Shown here: one piece after another, positions 19,419 through 28,805 of the stretch | How positions within the stretch are numbered: position 1 is the first letter of the stretch | Layout: every line of letters begins with the position of its first letter | Assembly (NCBI GenBank): GCA_030639555.1 | Contig: DAOWCM010000003.1 | Coordinates: forward strand, 1 to 42,364 | Source of the DNA: Candidatus Eiseniibacteriota bacterium | GTDB taxonomy: Bacteria; Joyebacterota; Joyebacteria; Joyebacterales; Joyebacteraceae | Length of the DNA stretch: 42,364 bases | Direction of reading: 5' to 3' | Notes under the pieces: model-generated | Database searches by the model: none | Seen by the model: only the letters and a program-made list of their open reading frames with translations | Told to the model about the DNA's origin: nothing | Translations under genes and position numbers: made by a program

Positions 19419-21031
19419 CAGGCTGCCTTTCCCATGAATGCCAGCTCTTCACCGGTGAGCTGCTCGAGGAGGCGTACCACCCGGAGCATGTCCACCCAGA
19501 CGTACTTGCCCGCGCGCTCGGAGTAGAAGCTCCAGGCCATGTCCTCGGACAGCTTGTGCCCGTACACCTCGGAGTGAGGAGAGAGCACCGAGACGTTCCC
19601 CGCCTCGTCGCGCACCTTGAGCTCTGCGCTGGCCGCGACATCCTCGGAGTAGAGAACCACCGAGTCGGTGGGGCCGGTCGAAGGAGCGACTCCGTTCTCG
19701 ATAATGAGGGTGTGCGTCCCGCTGGTCGCTCCGGATGGGGTCCCGATCCGGAAGCCGTTCACGGCACCGCCCGCAAAAGCAAAAAGCTGCACGCCACCGA
19801 GGTCCATCACTAAGCTGTCGCTGCCGCGAACGTAGCGAAGTCTTCCCTCTGACCCGCCGGCAAGACCGAAGTCTAGAATCGCGGCGTCGGTCGCCGAGCA
19901 CAGAATCGCCACGGAGTGGTCGGAGGCATCCCCGACATCGCCAAAGGTGGCGTCGCCTGGAGCCGTGACGCCCCAGTTGGCGGCCGTGAGCGCGCCTCCG
20001 GCTCCGACCGTGAGCGACAAGGCGCTGTTGCTTCTGAGCAGCAGGTCGTCGGCGATGCACCCGATACCCACCGTGTTCTGGTCGGTCGTCCCTGAGTCCA
20101 TGAGGCTGAGCCTGCACTCCGCCATCGCGGACTGGACGACGTTGACGAGGATCGCTGCGGACTCGACGTGGAACTGCGCGAGGGGAATCCCGGTCTGCAC
20201 GCGGATACCTACCGCGCCGCCCGCGTCGGTGATCATCAGGACCGGATCCGAGAAGTCCAAGAGGCCGATGGAGAAAAGGCCGGCCGACTGGTCGTAGCCC
20301 ATCTCGAAGCGCCGGACGGAATTCTGAACAAACTCGACCTTGGCGTCAGTTGCGCCCACTCCAGACTCAAGGCGGATGATGGCCTCGAAGGCGTTCCCGC
20401 TGTTGTCGACGTGTAGCGCGACTCCCGCGCCAAACTGAAAGGTCTTGATGACCGGGTTGGTGCCGAGGTCAAGCGACGTGACCGACAGAGCCCCGGTAGC
20501 GCTATCCCCCTGAATGTCGGTTCCGTCCCCGACAGAGATGCTCCCGACGAGGTTGGAGACGAGCATCGCGAGACCGACCCCGGTCTTCGTGGCCTGGATC
20601 ATGACCCCGGTCCCGGCGTCAGCGATCAAGATCGCCTGGCCACCCCCCAGCCCCGACTTGTTGATGAACAGCGCGACTTGGTTGTCCGCCTGCGTGAGGC
20701 GGAGCACGTTGTTACCCGAGGCGGCTGGAGTGGTGATCTCGACGGCGCCGGCGTCGGCGGTAATGGCCCTTCCGAGTCCAGGGCCGCCCGAGTCGTACGC
20801 AGCGTCGAGGGTGCTCAGCGCGCTGGCGGGTGCCGTAGTCCACTTGCCGGCAGCGTCAATCTGGATGAACTCCGGGCCGGCCGGGAGCGCGTCGAGCAGC
20901 TCCATGGCGTAGCTGCCGCCGACGCCCGTGAGGTCGGCCGGTGCGTCGACAGTGACTGCCGCTACGCCGTTCCCGACGGCCTCGCGGAGGATCGCTGCAC
21001 CGTTGTCAGTGAGGTCAATGTCCCGGCCCAT
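19418..21031 (-). CDS. Tail fibre/appendage-like protein
   Basis: 537 aa; repetitive beta strands; C-terminal AELKVRDEAGNVSVLSPHSEVYGH. Confidence 0.55.
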   Translation of the reverse strand: MGRDIDLTDNGAAILREAVGNGVAAVTVDAPADLTGVGGSYAMELLDALPAGPEFIQIDAAGKWTTAPASALSTLDAAYDSGGPGLGRAITADAGAVEITTPAASGNNVLRLTQADNQVALFINKSGLGGGQAILIADAGTGVMIQATKTGVGLAMLVSNLVGSISVGDGTDIQGDSATGALSVTSLDLGTNPVIKTFQFGAGVALHVDNSGNAFEAIIRLESGVGATDAKVEFVQNSVRRFEMGYDQSAGLFSIGLLDFSDPVLMITDAGGAVGIRVQTGIPLAQFHVESAAILVNVVQSAMAECRLSLMDSGTTDQNTVGIGCIADDLLLRSNSALSLTVGAGGALTAANWGVTAPGDATFGDVGDASDHSVAILCSATDAAILDFGLAGGSEGRLRYVRGSDSLVMDLGGVQLFAFAGGAVNGFRIGTPSGATSGTHTLIIENGVAPSTGPTDSVVLYSEDVAASAELKVRDEAGNVSVLSPHSEVYGHKLSEDMAWSFYSERAGKYVWVDMLRVVRLLEQLTGEELAFMGKAA

Positions 21032-21035
21032 TCTC

Positions 21036-21497
21036 TTAGCCCTCCATGAGCAAGTTCACGTTGGCTGCCGCGTCGCCGTTCGCCTGCGTGGTGATCTCCA
21101 GGACGAGCTGCATGTACTCCGCCTGCTTGAACACGTCGGCGTCCGCGCTCAGGATCCCGCTCGAGGCAGACGAGAGCTTGGCTGCAGCTCCAGCCCCGAA
21201 CACGAGCACCTCCTGCTGGGCGTTGTTCGACGTGTCGATTGCCGTGAGCAGGTCGAACAGCCACAGCACGGTCGACTTGTCCTTCTTGAGCACCTCGAGG
21301 CGGACAGACATATCGCCCGTCGCCGGCGTGGTGGTGGTCTCGATGATGTCGATGATCAGCGTGAAGATGAAATACTGCCGCACGTCGAGCATCCCCGAGG
21401 GGTACTCTGTCGTGGCGATATCGGTGAGGTCCACCACGGACGGATCGAGCGCAGTGGGGAAGTCAATCCCTTCGAGCTGCCTTGTCTTCCTTGGCAT
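21036..21497 (-). CDS. Hypothetical structural protein
   Basis: 153 aa MPRKTRQLEGIDFPTALDPSVVDLTDIATTEYP... Confidence 0.5.
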   Translation of the reverse strand: MPRKTRQLEGIDFPTALDPSVVDLTDIATTEYPSGMLDVRQYFIFTLIIDIIETTTTPATGDMSVRLEVLKKDKSTVLWLFDLLTAIDTSNNAQQEVLVFGAGAAAKLSSASSGILSADADVFKQAEYMQLVLEITTQANGDAAANVNLLMEG

Positions 21498-21530
21498 CAG
21501 ACGTCCCTCTCTCGGTAGAAGTAGTTGTGA

Positions 21531-23978
21531 TCAGGTTCCCCGCTCGCGTCGGTAATAGAAGTGATAGGCGTCAGATTCGGCGGCTCCTACCGGAGCTTCG
21601 TTGACGAGCTCGTCGTCGTTCTCGAGGCCAGCGCCCGCATTCCACAGGTTGAGGAAATCGTTCAGCCTGAACGCGCGACCCTTCCAATACATGAGGTGGT
21701 CGATGTTCGCCTGCGCGGGCAAGCCGCCGCCTGTGAACCTGGCGAACCCGACTCCCTGGAAGTTGGGCGAGCCCGAGCCTGTCTGGCGTGGATACTTGAA
21801 GCCGCCGACAAACCCCCGCATCTCGCTGAAGTGGTACTGACCGCCGCCGAAGGCCCCGCCGCGTTCGCCCCAGAAGATGCGCTGCTTGTTGAGCACCGCG
21901 TCGTAGGTGATGCCCATGAACTGATACTCGTTCTGGAGGACTCCTGGCGTCGGATCATGGTTAGCGCTGAAGAGTAGACCCTTGAAGGCAATGAGCCCGT
22001 CTTCCATGTCCATGACCGGAACGCCGTTGAGCGTCACGTTGGCCCACGAGTCGTGCTTGAACCAGCTATTGATGGCCTGGCCAGCTACGGCGACAGAATG
22101 GATATCGAAGAACGTCGGTTTACCGTCGCCCGTGTTGACGAGAGAATACCAGCCGCAGACGGTGATCGAAGTGGCCCCGCGGATATCGAAGATCGCGTCC
22201 CCGGAGACCTGATCCTGCCGGAAGTAGGAAGCGTTGATCTCCCCTATGGCCTTGGTGAACCCGCGCGCCTGGCCGAACTTGCCCGTGACACTCAGGGCGT
22301 TCGTCCCGACAACCGTCAGGTCCTTTGTGCCGCCCTCTACTGCGTCGAGGTCGTTCGTCCCGAGCGCCTCCTCACACAGCCAGGTGGCGTCCTTGTCGGT
22401 GAAGTCGAAAGCCTCACCACGGGTAGCCGGAAAGCCTACCGGCTCAGGAGTCGCGTCGAAGTTCGAGAAGGCGAGGCCGTGGTAGTTCCTCCAGTGCTCG
22501 TGGAAATCCCCCTCCGTTAAGGCGCGGCCCTTCCACCAGGAGAAGTGATCGATCCCCAATCGGCTGCTCGATCCGCCGAACTTCCCGAACGCGACCGGGG
22601 TGGTGGCGCTCGCCGAGCCGAAGGCCGAGAAGCCCGTCGTGGTCACGTAGTATTGCTCGTGCTGCTCGCGGCCCCAGAAGAGACGCATCTCGTCGGTCGC
22701 CGCGTCGTAGGCGATACCGAGCATCTGCCAGCGCTCGAGGCGGAACGGCACGGTGGCGTGGGCGACAAGATCGATGGAATTGTTGAGCGACAACCCGTCG
22801 TACATCCTGAACCGTGGCACGATCGGATTGCTTCCGACGGCCGCCAGGTCGAGCTGAAGGAACTGCTCGCCTGCCGGGCTGGAGTCGAAGATCCCGAAGA
22901 TCTGCGGGAAGTTGTCGAGGGCCGTGTCCATGCGGGCCCACACGATCGCGCTGAACGAGGTCGAGCCCGAGATATCGAAGTGGTCGCCGATCGCCGTAGT
23001 CCTCTCGAGGCGAGGTGTGTTGCCCAGGCCGCGCCTGCCGTACCCCATGAATCCAAGAATGGACGGAAGGGGTGGCGCGTTGAGTGCGGTGAGGTCGAGG
23101 GCACCCGGGTCGGCTATCAGATCACGTTGGTCGAGGCTCCCGTCTTCTTCCAGGTGACTGTCGTACTGCACGTTCACGTCGGTGAAGGGGAAGACTCCAG
23201 CTGGCGTGGGGCTCGCGGTCCAGTCGTCCAGGAGCAGGCCGCTGCCGCTGTTGTACATCGCGGTGACGTCTGCAGCGTCCGTCACGCGACCATGGATCGA
23301 TACCTCGTCCATGCCGCCCGGAGAGACTCGTTGCGTCGAGAACCGCGCCCACATTTGCGTGAAGTCCGCGGTCGAGCCGGCGAAGGCGCCCGTAGTGTGT
23401 GCCGTCGTGTTCCGCGTCCCGGCGTTGAACTGAGCCCAGATATGGCCCTGCTCGGCGTCGTACCCGAAAGAGAACATGTGCCAGGTGTCGGCTGCCGGTA
23501 GCCCGCTGGGAGTTTGAACAAACGCGCCGCTTGCCCCTGTCCCGTCGGGGTCGATGTTGAACTGGTGGACGTCTGCCGTAGCGTTCCAAAGGCCCATCCA
23601 GGAGCGTTCATTCGCTGCGCTGACGTCGTCCCATACGCCCATCCACGGGTCAGTCGTACCGTCGGACCACTCGCCCGCGTTGCGGTTGAGCCATAGGTTT
23701 GCCGAGAACGACTGGTTGCCGTACTTAAAATGGCGACTACGAGCGCCGTTGGGTAGGCCGCGACGGTTCGCTATGTCCGCCCCCTGGTTCACGAACCGGC
23801 CACCGTCTACGCCACCCGTGGACGTCGAGAACGCTATCCCGGAGAGGTTGATTACGTGTCTGTCGTGCCTCGAGTAGTCTTTCGTTCCGAGGGACTGAGT
23901 TGGGAAGACGCGAGGGACGTCGTCACACCGCCAGTACGCATCGAGGCCATCGAGCAGCAGGTTCATAGTATTCACCAA
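21531..23978 (-). CDS. Three-module LamG/ConA-like lectin virion protein, putative receptor binding
   Basis: Internal triplication: MDEVSIHGRVTDAADVTAMYN / IDHFSWWKGRALTEGDFHEHWRNYHG / IDHLMYWKGRAFRLNDFLNLWNAGAG. Confidence 0.65.
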   Translation of the reverse strand: MVNTMNLLLDGLDAYWRCDDVPRVFPTQSLGTKDYSRHDRHVINLSGIAFSTSTGGVDGGRFVNQGADIANRRGLPNGARSRHFKYGNQSFSANLWLNRNAGEWSDGTTDPWMGVWDDVSAANERSWMGLWNATADVHQFNIDPDGTGASGAFVQTPSGLPAADTWHMFSFGYDAEQGHIWAQFNAGTRNTTAHTTGAFAGSTADFTQMWARFSTQRVSPGGMDEVSIHGRVTDAADVTAMYNSGSGLLLDDWTASPTPAGVFPFTDVNVQYDSHLEEDGSLDQRDLIADPGALDLTALNAPPLPSILGFMGYGRRGLGNTPRLERTTAIGDHFDISGSTSFSAIVWARMDTALDNFPQIFGIFDSSPAGEQFLQLDLAAVGSNPIVPRFRMYDGLSLNNSIDLVAHATVPFRLERWQMLGIAYDAATDEMRLFWGREQHEQYYVTTTGFSAFGSASATTPVAFGKFGGSSSRLGIDHFSWWKGRALTEGDFHEHWRNYHGLAFSNFDATPEPVGFPATRGEAFDFTDKDATWLCEEALGTNDLDAVEGGTKDLTVVGTNALSVTGKFGQARGFTKAIGEINASYFRQDQVSGDAIFDIRGATSITVCGWYSLVNTGDGKPTFFDIHSVAVAGQAINSWFKHDSWANVTLNGVPVMDMEDGLIAFKGLLFSANHDPTPGVLQNEYQFMGITYDAVLNKQRIFWGERGGAFGGGQYHFSEMRGFVGGFKYPRQTGSGSPNFQGVGFARFTGGGLPAQANIDHLMYWKGRAFRLNDFLNLWNAGAGLENDDELVNEAPVGAAESDAYHFYYRRERGT

Positions 23979-24031
23979 GAAGCAGCCGGGGAGGCTCCTG
24001 AAGCCCCCCCGACGACTGGAGTAAAAGATGC

Positions 24032-25285
24032 CTAGTTGCTGTTGACGATGTTCTCGATGATCGTGTTGTGTCCGACAGCGTCACAGAAGACCGACTGGTT
24101 CGCGTAGGCACGCGCGTCGTAGCCGTTCTTCTCCTCGAGGCGGTGGAAGACCTGGCGCTCGGCGGGATCGCCGAAGGCAAAGTCCTGCGCCCCGATTCGC
24201 GACCACGCACCGAGGTCGAGCAGGTAAGCGAAACCACCCTTGATAAAGATCGAAGGTTTGATTTCGACAGGCCCGCTCTGAGTCCAGAAGGTGATGGCCT
24301 CGGCGCCCGCCTCGTAGCGTGCGTTGCCGTCTCCTCTCTGGAAACGACGAAGAGCCGCGAGGTCGCCGATCAGGTCCACCCAGGTTGCGGTCGAAACGTA
24401 GAGACAGAGTCGCCCCTCTCCACCGCCCTTCTCAACGATCCTCGCGACGGCTTCCTGAATGTGATCCATGTCGAGAGCGCTACCGCCGGCGTCGACCGAG
24501 TTGGCTCGCCAGAGCGTGAAGGCCGCGACATCGATGTTGAAGAGATTTCCCGAGGTCTGCTGCAGGATCTCGTGGATCCCGATCGCGCTCTGGTGCGTCG
24601 GGAGGGGAGCGATAACCGCGCCAACCCAGAAGATCCGGTCTCCCGCTCCGACCCCGCCCGCGAGGGCACCGGTGAACTGGATACGCCGAAGCGTGAAGTC
24701 CACCGAGAGGACGGTGATTGCCGCGTCGTCGATGACCGTGAGGCCCGCGTTGAGAATGTCCACGACCGCCTGCTCGGCGCCAGCCCAGATGCCGGGGGCC
24801 CAGCTCGCGGCGGTGATCTGAATGGTGTCGGCGGCGGGGGTACTCTGCACGACGCCGAGGTCGGCCTGACCGTAGAGCGCTTCGATCTCTTGGCGCTTAC
24901 GGAACGAGTTGGCCATGTTGGTCACGATGTGCTTCGTGCTCTGCACAAAAGCACGCGGGCCAGACGTCGAGGCCTTGGCGATCGTCTCGTAGTCCACCTG
25001 ACTACGGAGGATTACCTGGAAGCCATCGACTGCGGCTCGCTTCGTCTCACCAACGGCCGCCGGCTGCAGCGTCTGAATCGGAGCGCCGGGAGCAAGGTAG
25101 GTGAAGCCGTTCTCGAACACGAGCGTGATTGCCGCGTTGAACGACTCGCCGGGGCGTTTGTCGCCTCCGCGGAACGGGACGTCTTTGATAACCCGGACGC
25201 CGTTCGGGTAAATGAATCGAACCTTGTTGTCGTAGACCCTCTTGAAGATACCTTCAAGGGTGCTTGTCGAATGCGCTGTTGCCAT
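24032..25285 (-). CDS. Major capsid protein
   Basis: 417 aa directly downstream of scaffold and portal; MATAHSTSTLEGIFKRVYDNKVRFIYPNGVRV... Confidence 0.8.
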   Translation of the reverse strand: MATAHSTSTLEGIFKRVYDNKVRFIYPNGVRVIKDVPFRGGDKRPGESFNAAITLVFENGFTYLAPGAPIQTLQPAAVGETKRAAVDGFQVILRSQVDYETIAKASTSGPRAFVQSTKHIVTNMANSFRKRQEIEALYGQADLGVVQSTPAADTIQITAASWAPGIWAGAEQAVVDILNAGLTVIDDAAITVLSVDFTLRRIQFTGALAGGVGAGDRIFWVGAVIAPLPTHQSAIGIHEILQQTSGNLFNIDVAAFTLWRANSVDAGGSALDMDHIQEAVARIVEKGGGEGRLCLYVSTATWVDLIGDLAALRRFQRGDGNARYEAGAEAITFWTQSGPVEIKPSIFIKGGFAYLLDLGAWSRIGAQDFAFGDPAERQVFHRLEEKNGYDARAYANQSVFCDAVGHNTIIENIVNSN

Positions 25286-26388
25286 TAGTGTTCAAGTCCC
25301 ATTGCGTCATTTAGACTGTTGATGAACTCCCGACCTGTGTAGGTCCGCTGGGTTTTCACCTTGCGCTCTCCGCGCTGCTCAGACGTCCCAGACTTCTTCC
25401 TGGAACGCCGAGTCTTCGCGACCGCTATGTCCGCCTTCTTCTGCTTCCCGGACTTCCCTCTCTTCCGGCCCTTGGGTACGGTTCGAGAGAGTTCCTTCTG
25501 AAGCGCCTTGCGTTCACGCAGGAGGTGCTTGGCGGCGGTGAGCGGGTGCATGGTCTCGTCACGAGCCATTGCCGCGAGCATGATGTCTGCCATCCTCTTC
25601 CGAAGTGGATCGGAGTCTTTGGGTAGGCCGACCTCATCCAGGGCGACACTGACGTTGTGCTCGAGCGTCTGCAGTTGCTCGATCTCCGCCTGCGTGTATG
25701 TTCTTTCTGTTTTCTGCTGCCCGTTGCCGTTCTGCTGACCACCACGCGCCTGGCGTTTCAGCTGACGGTTCTCCTGGAGCTGTTTCTGAGCCTCTGGCTC
25801 GGCCTGCAGCTCCTTGTAGTACGGAACCACGTAGGCGTGCGCCAGCTCCGCGACGTGCTTGCGCGCGGACTCGTAGTTGCCGAACTTCTGCGTGTAGAAC
25901 TCCTCGAGGAAGCCGAAGTGATCGTTGATCATGGCCCGCATCGTGAAGTTCGCGTTCTCGAGGGCCCGCTTCGACTCGGTCGCGCGCTTCTCGTAGAAGA
26001 TCCCCTTCTGCGCGAGCGCCGCGAGCTGGTCTACGTTTTCGACTTGATGAGTCTTGCCTTCGACCAGAAGGGTGAAGCCTTCGTCCTCTTCTTCGTCCTC
26101 TTCGGCTTCATCCTCTCCAGTCTCGCCACTCTCCTCATCTCCGTCAGTATCGTCTTCATCGCTATCTGATTCATCGTCATCAGCTTCTTCGTCGGTGTCG
26201 AAGCCGTCGAGACTTTCTTCGTCACCTTCCTCTTGTTCGTCGTCGTCCTCTTCAGCCTCTTTGCCTTCGTCCTCGGGAGAGACATCTGCTTTGAACTCCT
26301 TCTCCAGGTCGGCGATCTCATCCTCGCTGAAGACGAGATTCGTGCTGGGTTCCTGCTCTTCGGTCTGGGTGGTTTCTTCGTCGGCCAT
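25285..26388 (-). CDS. Scaffolding protein
   Basis: Highly acidic N-terminus (DDDEQEEGDEESLDGFDTDEEADDDESDSDEDD) and basic C-terminus, between portal and capsid. Confidence 0.75.
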   Translation of the reverse strand: MADEETTQTEEQEPSTNLVFSEDEIADLEKEFKADVSPEDEGKEAEEDDDEQEEGDEESLDGFDTDEEADDDESDSDEDDTDGDEESGETGEDEAEEDEEEDEGFTLLVEGKTHQVENVDQLAALAQKGIFYEKRATESKRALENANFTMRAMINDHFGFLEEFYTQKFGNYESARKHVAELAHAYVVPYYKELQAEPEAQKQLQENRQLKRQARGGQQNGNGQQKTERTYTQAEIEQLQTLEHNVSVALDEVGLPKDSDPLRKRMADIMLAAMARDETMHPLTAAKHLLRERKALQKELSRTVPKGRKRGKSGKQKKADIAVAKTRRSRKKSGTSEQRGERKVKTQRTYTGREFINSLNDAMGLEH

Positions 26389-26396
26389 GGGGTCCT

Positions 26397-28721
26397 CTAC
26401 TGGGAGATGTTGGGTCCTATCGCCGCAGGCAGCTGAAGGTTCGGCATCTGCGGCATTCTTGGCGTACTTCGTCCGTCGACACCTGGGATACCCGGAGCTG
26501 GAGCGCCGCCCATGAAATCAGGCGCCGGGGTCGGTCCCATCGGGGCCCCGGGCGCACCCGGTGCTGGAGCTTGACCGGGTGCGCCTTGCGGAGGCAGTGG
26601 CATGTCGCCTACGTGAGTAGGCGGAAGCGGGATCGGGTAGCCGAGGACCATCAGAACCTTCTGGATCTCGGCGTCTTGGAGGAGGAGAACGTGTTCTGAG
26701 ATGTGAGCGGCGACCACAGAGACCAGCTCGTTGTCGAGCGAGGCCTCGACGGAGTTCAGGATCGCGTGGTGTTCCTTGATGTGCAGGACGTGGTTGTCGT
26801 ACGGGCTGGCGTAGGCTGCTCCGCCCTGGAGGAGGTTCTCGGACTCGTCGCGCACCTTGGCCAGCTGCGCGTTCTCTGCCTCGAGGAGGCTCTCCACCTG
26901 GCCCGTCTGGAGCACGTTCAGGTACTCCTCGGGCACGTTGATCAGGCCGCCCTGGAGGAGCTTGTCGGCCATCTCGACGCGGCCAGCGAAGGTGTTGAGG
27001 ACAGGGTTGACCGACTCGACGATGACGCGGTCGATCTCCGAGAGGTCCTCGGCCTTGAACTTCTTCAGGTGCGTGGCGTTCTGGATCCCGACGACGCTGA
27101 TGACTCTCTCGGTCTGAGCGAAGTCGCGCAGGAGGTGGAGGATCCCGGTCCCGATCCCCTCGAGCAGCTGGTGGTAGGAGTGGATGAGCGGCGTGGCGAA
27201 CTGGACAGCCTTGGCGTCGATCAGAGCAAGCGCAGACCCGCTCTTCAGAGACGCCTCGGGCTGCCCACGAGCAACGCTGTTGATCCCACTCAGCAGCTCC
27301 ATGTCCTGCATCGTGTGGGCAAGGAACTGGAAGACCTCTGGGGGAGTGGCCGTCAAGTTGAGTGGCTGTGGAGGCTGATCCGACTGAACGTGGTTGAGCC
27401 CCCCCTCGAGCTCAGCCTGGGTCACGTTGTCGCCCGTTTGCGTCCAGACGTTCTGGATCGCGAAGCTCTTGTGGTTCGTGGCGATCGCCGAGGCTTCCTG
27501 GTTGAGGATCTCCTGGGGAGCCTGGAGGTCGAAAGCGGGCGTGTAGCCGAAGGGGCTGAGGAGCAGCTCGCCGGGCACCACGCGCCACACGGGGATCTTC
27601 TGGTAGGGGAGGTCGGTGTCGAGCAGCAGCGCGCCGGGGATGTACTTCACCAGGCGGCCGTTGGGGAGGGCGTCCGTCTTCCTGTGGTAGAAGAAGAACA
27701 CCTCGATCATGTCCGACTCCTGGTAGATGTCGTTCTCCAGGAGGAGCGGGCGGTTCGTGTCGTCGTAGCTGTCGGGGAACTTCTGCGCGGCGAGGATCTC
27801 CTCCCGCTTCTCCGGGTGCTGGACGATCAGGTCCCACATATTGACCGGCTTGCGGACGATCGTGTAGGACTGCAGGTCCCAGTCGACCTGGCCCAAGTCG
27901 TAGAAGACATCCCAGGCCGTCGGGTTGGCGAACATGACGTCGCCTTCGTACGTGAGGCTCCCATCCTCCGCGTTGCCGTCGATCTCCTCGCCGATCTGCG
28001 GGTTCCAGGTCAGCTCGACGTAGCCCTGGGCGAAGACGAGCGCATCCTCGACGGCACGCTTGAGGTACTTCTCGCCGTTCTTGTCTCGGAAGTAGGACTC
28101 CACCAGGCTCTTGCCGAGCCGGCTCTGGATAATGCTCCTCGCGTCCGAGTTCTTGGCGCGCACAATGAGCGCGGGTCGGTCACGAGTGACCAGAGTGAGG
28201 AGCTGCTGCAGCAGGTTCCTGAAGTGATTTACTGCATACCCAACGAGTTCGCCCTGCTCCCCGAGAGCGGAGACTCCAATCGAATCGATCTGGTCATCGA
28301 AGTAGAGATTATGGCTGTACTGCCAATTCTTGATCAGCCACCGCCAGTAGGCACTGGAGCGCTGATAGTTTCGGAACTCCTCGACCTTTGTCTCCAGCTT
28401 GGAGACGAGCATGTCCGGGTCCATCTCCCTGGCCCAATAGTCCTGGGCAGGGTCGTCCTCGTAGGAGAGCCGGCGATTGTCTTCGCCGTCGAATGAGACC
28501 TCGTCCGCCTCGGGATCCTGGAGCTGCGTGCCGTCCTCGTTGTAGAGGTCGAAGTCGAAGTCCGAGATGTCGACGTCGCCGTCGTCGAACCGCGAGGACT
28601 CGAGTGTCGGGCGCTCGATGTCCAGCTCGTCCACGTCGAAATCGAGATCGAACTCGAGATCGTCGGACTCACCGCCAAATCCAGCACCTTGTAGGTCGCC
28701 CTCTTCGTACTCTCTGGCCAT
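26397..28721 (-). CDS. Portal protein
   Basis: 774 aa; NHFRNLLQQLLTLVTRDRPALIVRAKNSDARSIIQSRLGKSLVESYFRDKNGEKYLKRAVEDALVFAQGYVELTWNP. Confidence 0.85.
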   Translation of the reverse strand: MAREYEEGDLQGAGFGGESDDLEFDLDFDVDELDIERPTLESSRFDDGDVDISDFDFDLYNEDGTQLQDPEADEVSFDGEDNRRLSYEDDPAQDYWAREMDPDMLVSKLETKVEEFRNYQRSSAYWRWLIKNWQYSHNLYFDDQIDSIGVSALGEQGELVGYAVNHFRNLLQQLLTLVTRDRPALIVRAKNSDARSIIQSRLGKSLVESYFRDKNGEKYLKRAVEDALVFAQGYVELTWNPQIGEEIDGNAEDGSLTYEGDVMFANPTAWDVFYDLGQVDWDLQSYTIVRKPVNMWDLIVQHPEKREEILAAQKFPDSYDDTNRPLLLENDIYQESDMIEVFFFYHRKTDALPNGRLVKYIPGALLLDTDLPYQKIPVWRVVPGELLLSPFGYTPAFDLQAPQEILNQEASAIATNHKSFAIQNVWTQTGDNVTQAELEGGLNHVQSDQPPQPLNLTATPPEVFQFLAHTMQDMELLSGINSVARGQPEASLKSGSALALIDAKAVQFATPLIHSYHQLLEGIGTGILHLLRDFAQTERVISVVGIQNATHLKKFKAEDLSEIDRVIVESVNPVLNTFAGRVEMADKLLQGGLINVPEEYLNVLQTGQVESLLEAENAQLAKVRDESENLLQGGAAYASPYDNHVLHIKEHHAILNSVEASLDNELVSVVAAHISEHVLLLQDAEIQKVLMVLGYPIPLPPTHVGDMPLPPQGAPGQAPAPGAPGAPMGPTPAPDFMGGAPAPGIPGVDGRSTPRMPQMPNLQLPAAIGPNISQ

Positions 28722-28805
28722 GCTCCTCCGCGTTGCCGCGGAATAAAGAGCCAGGAAAAGAGGACTCGCGGGTTAAGGGGTCATCGTAGTAGTTCTAGGG
28801 CGAGT

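Noticed and set aside
24068-25288. 406-aa plus-strand ORF
   Set aside because: Antisense shadow of the major capsid gene.
26054-26515. Poly-serine plus-strand ORF
   Set aside because: Antisense of the acidic tract in the scaffold gene.
26703-28496. 597-aa plus-strand ORF
   Set aside because: Exact antisense of the portal gene; low-quality composition.
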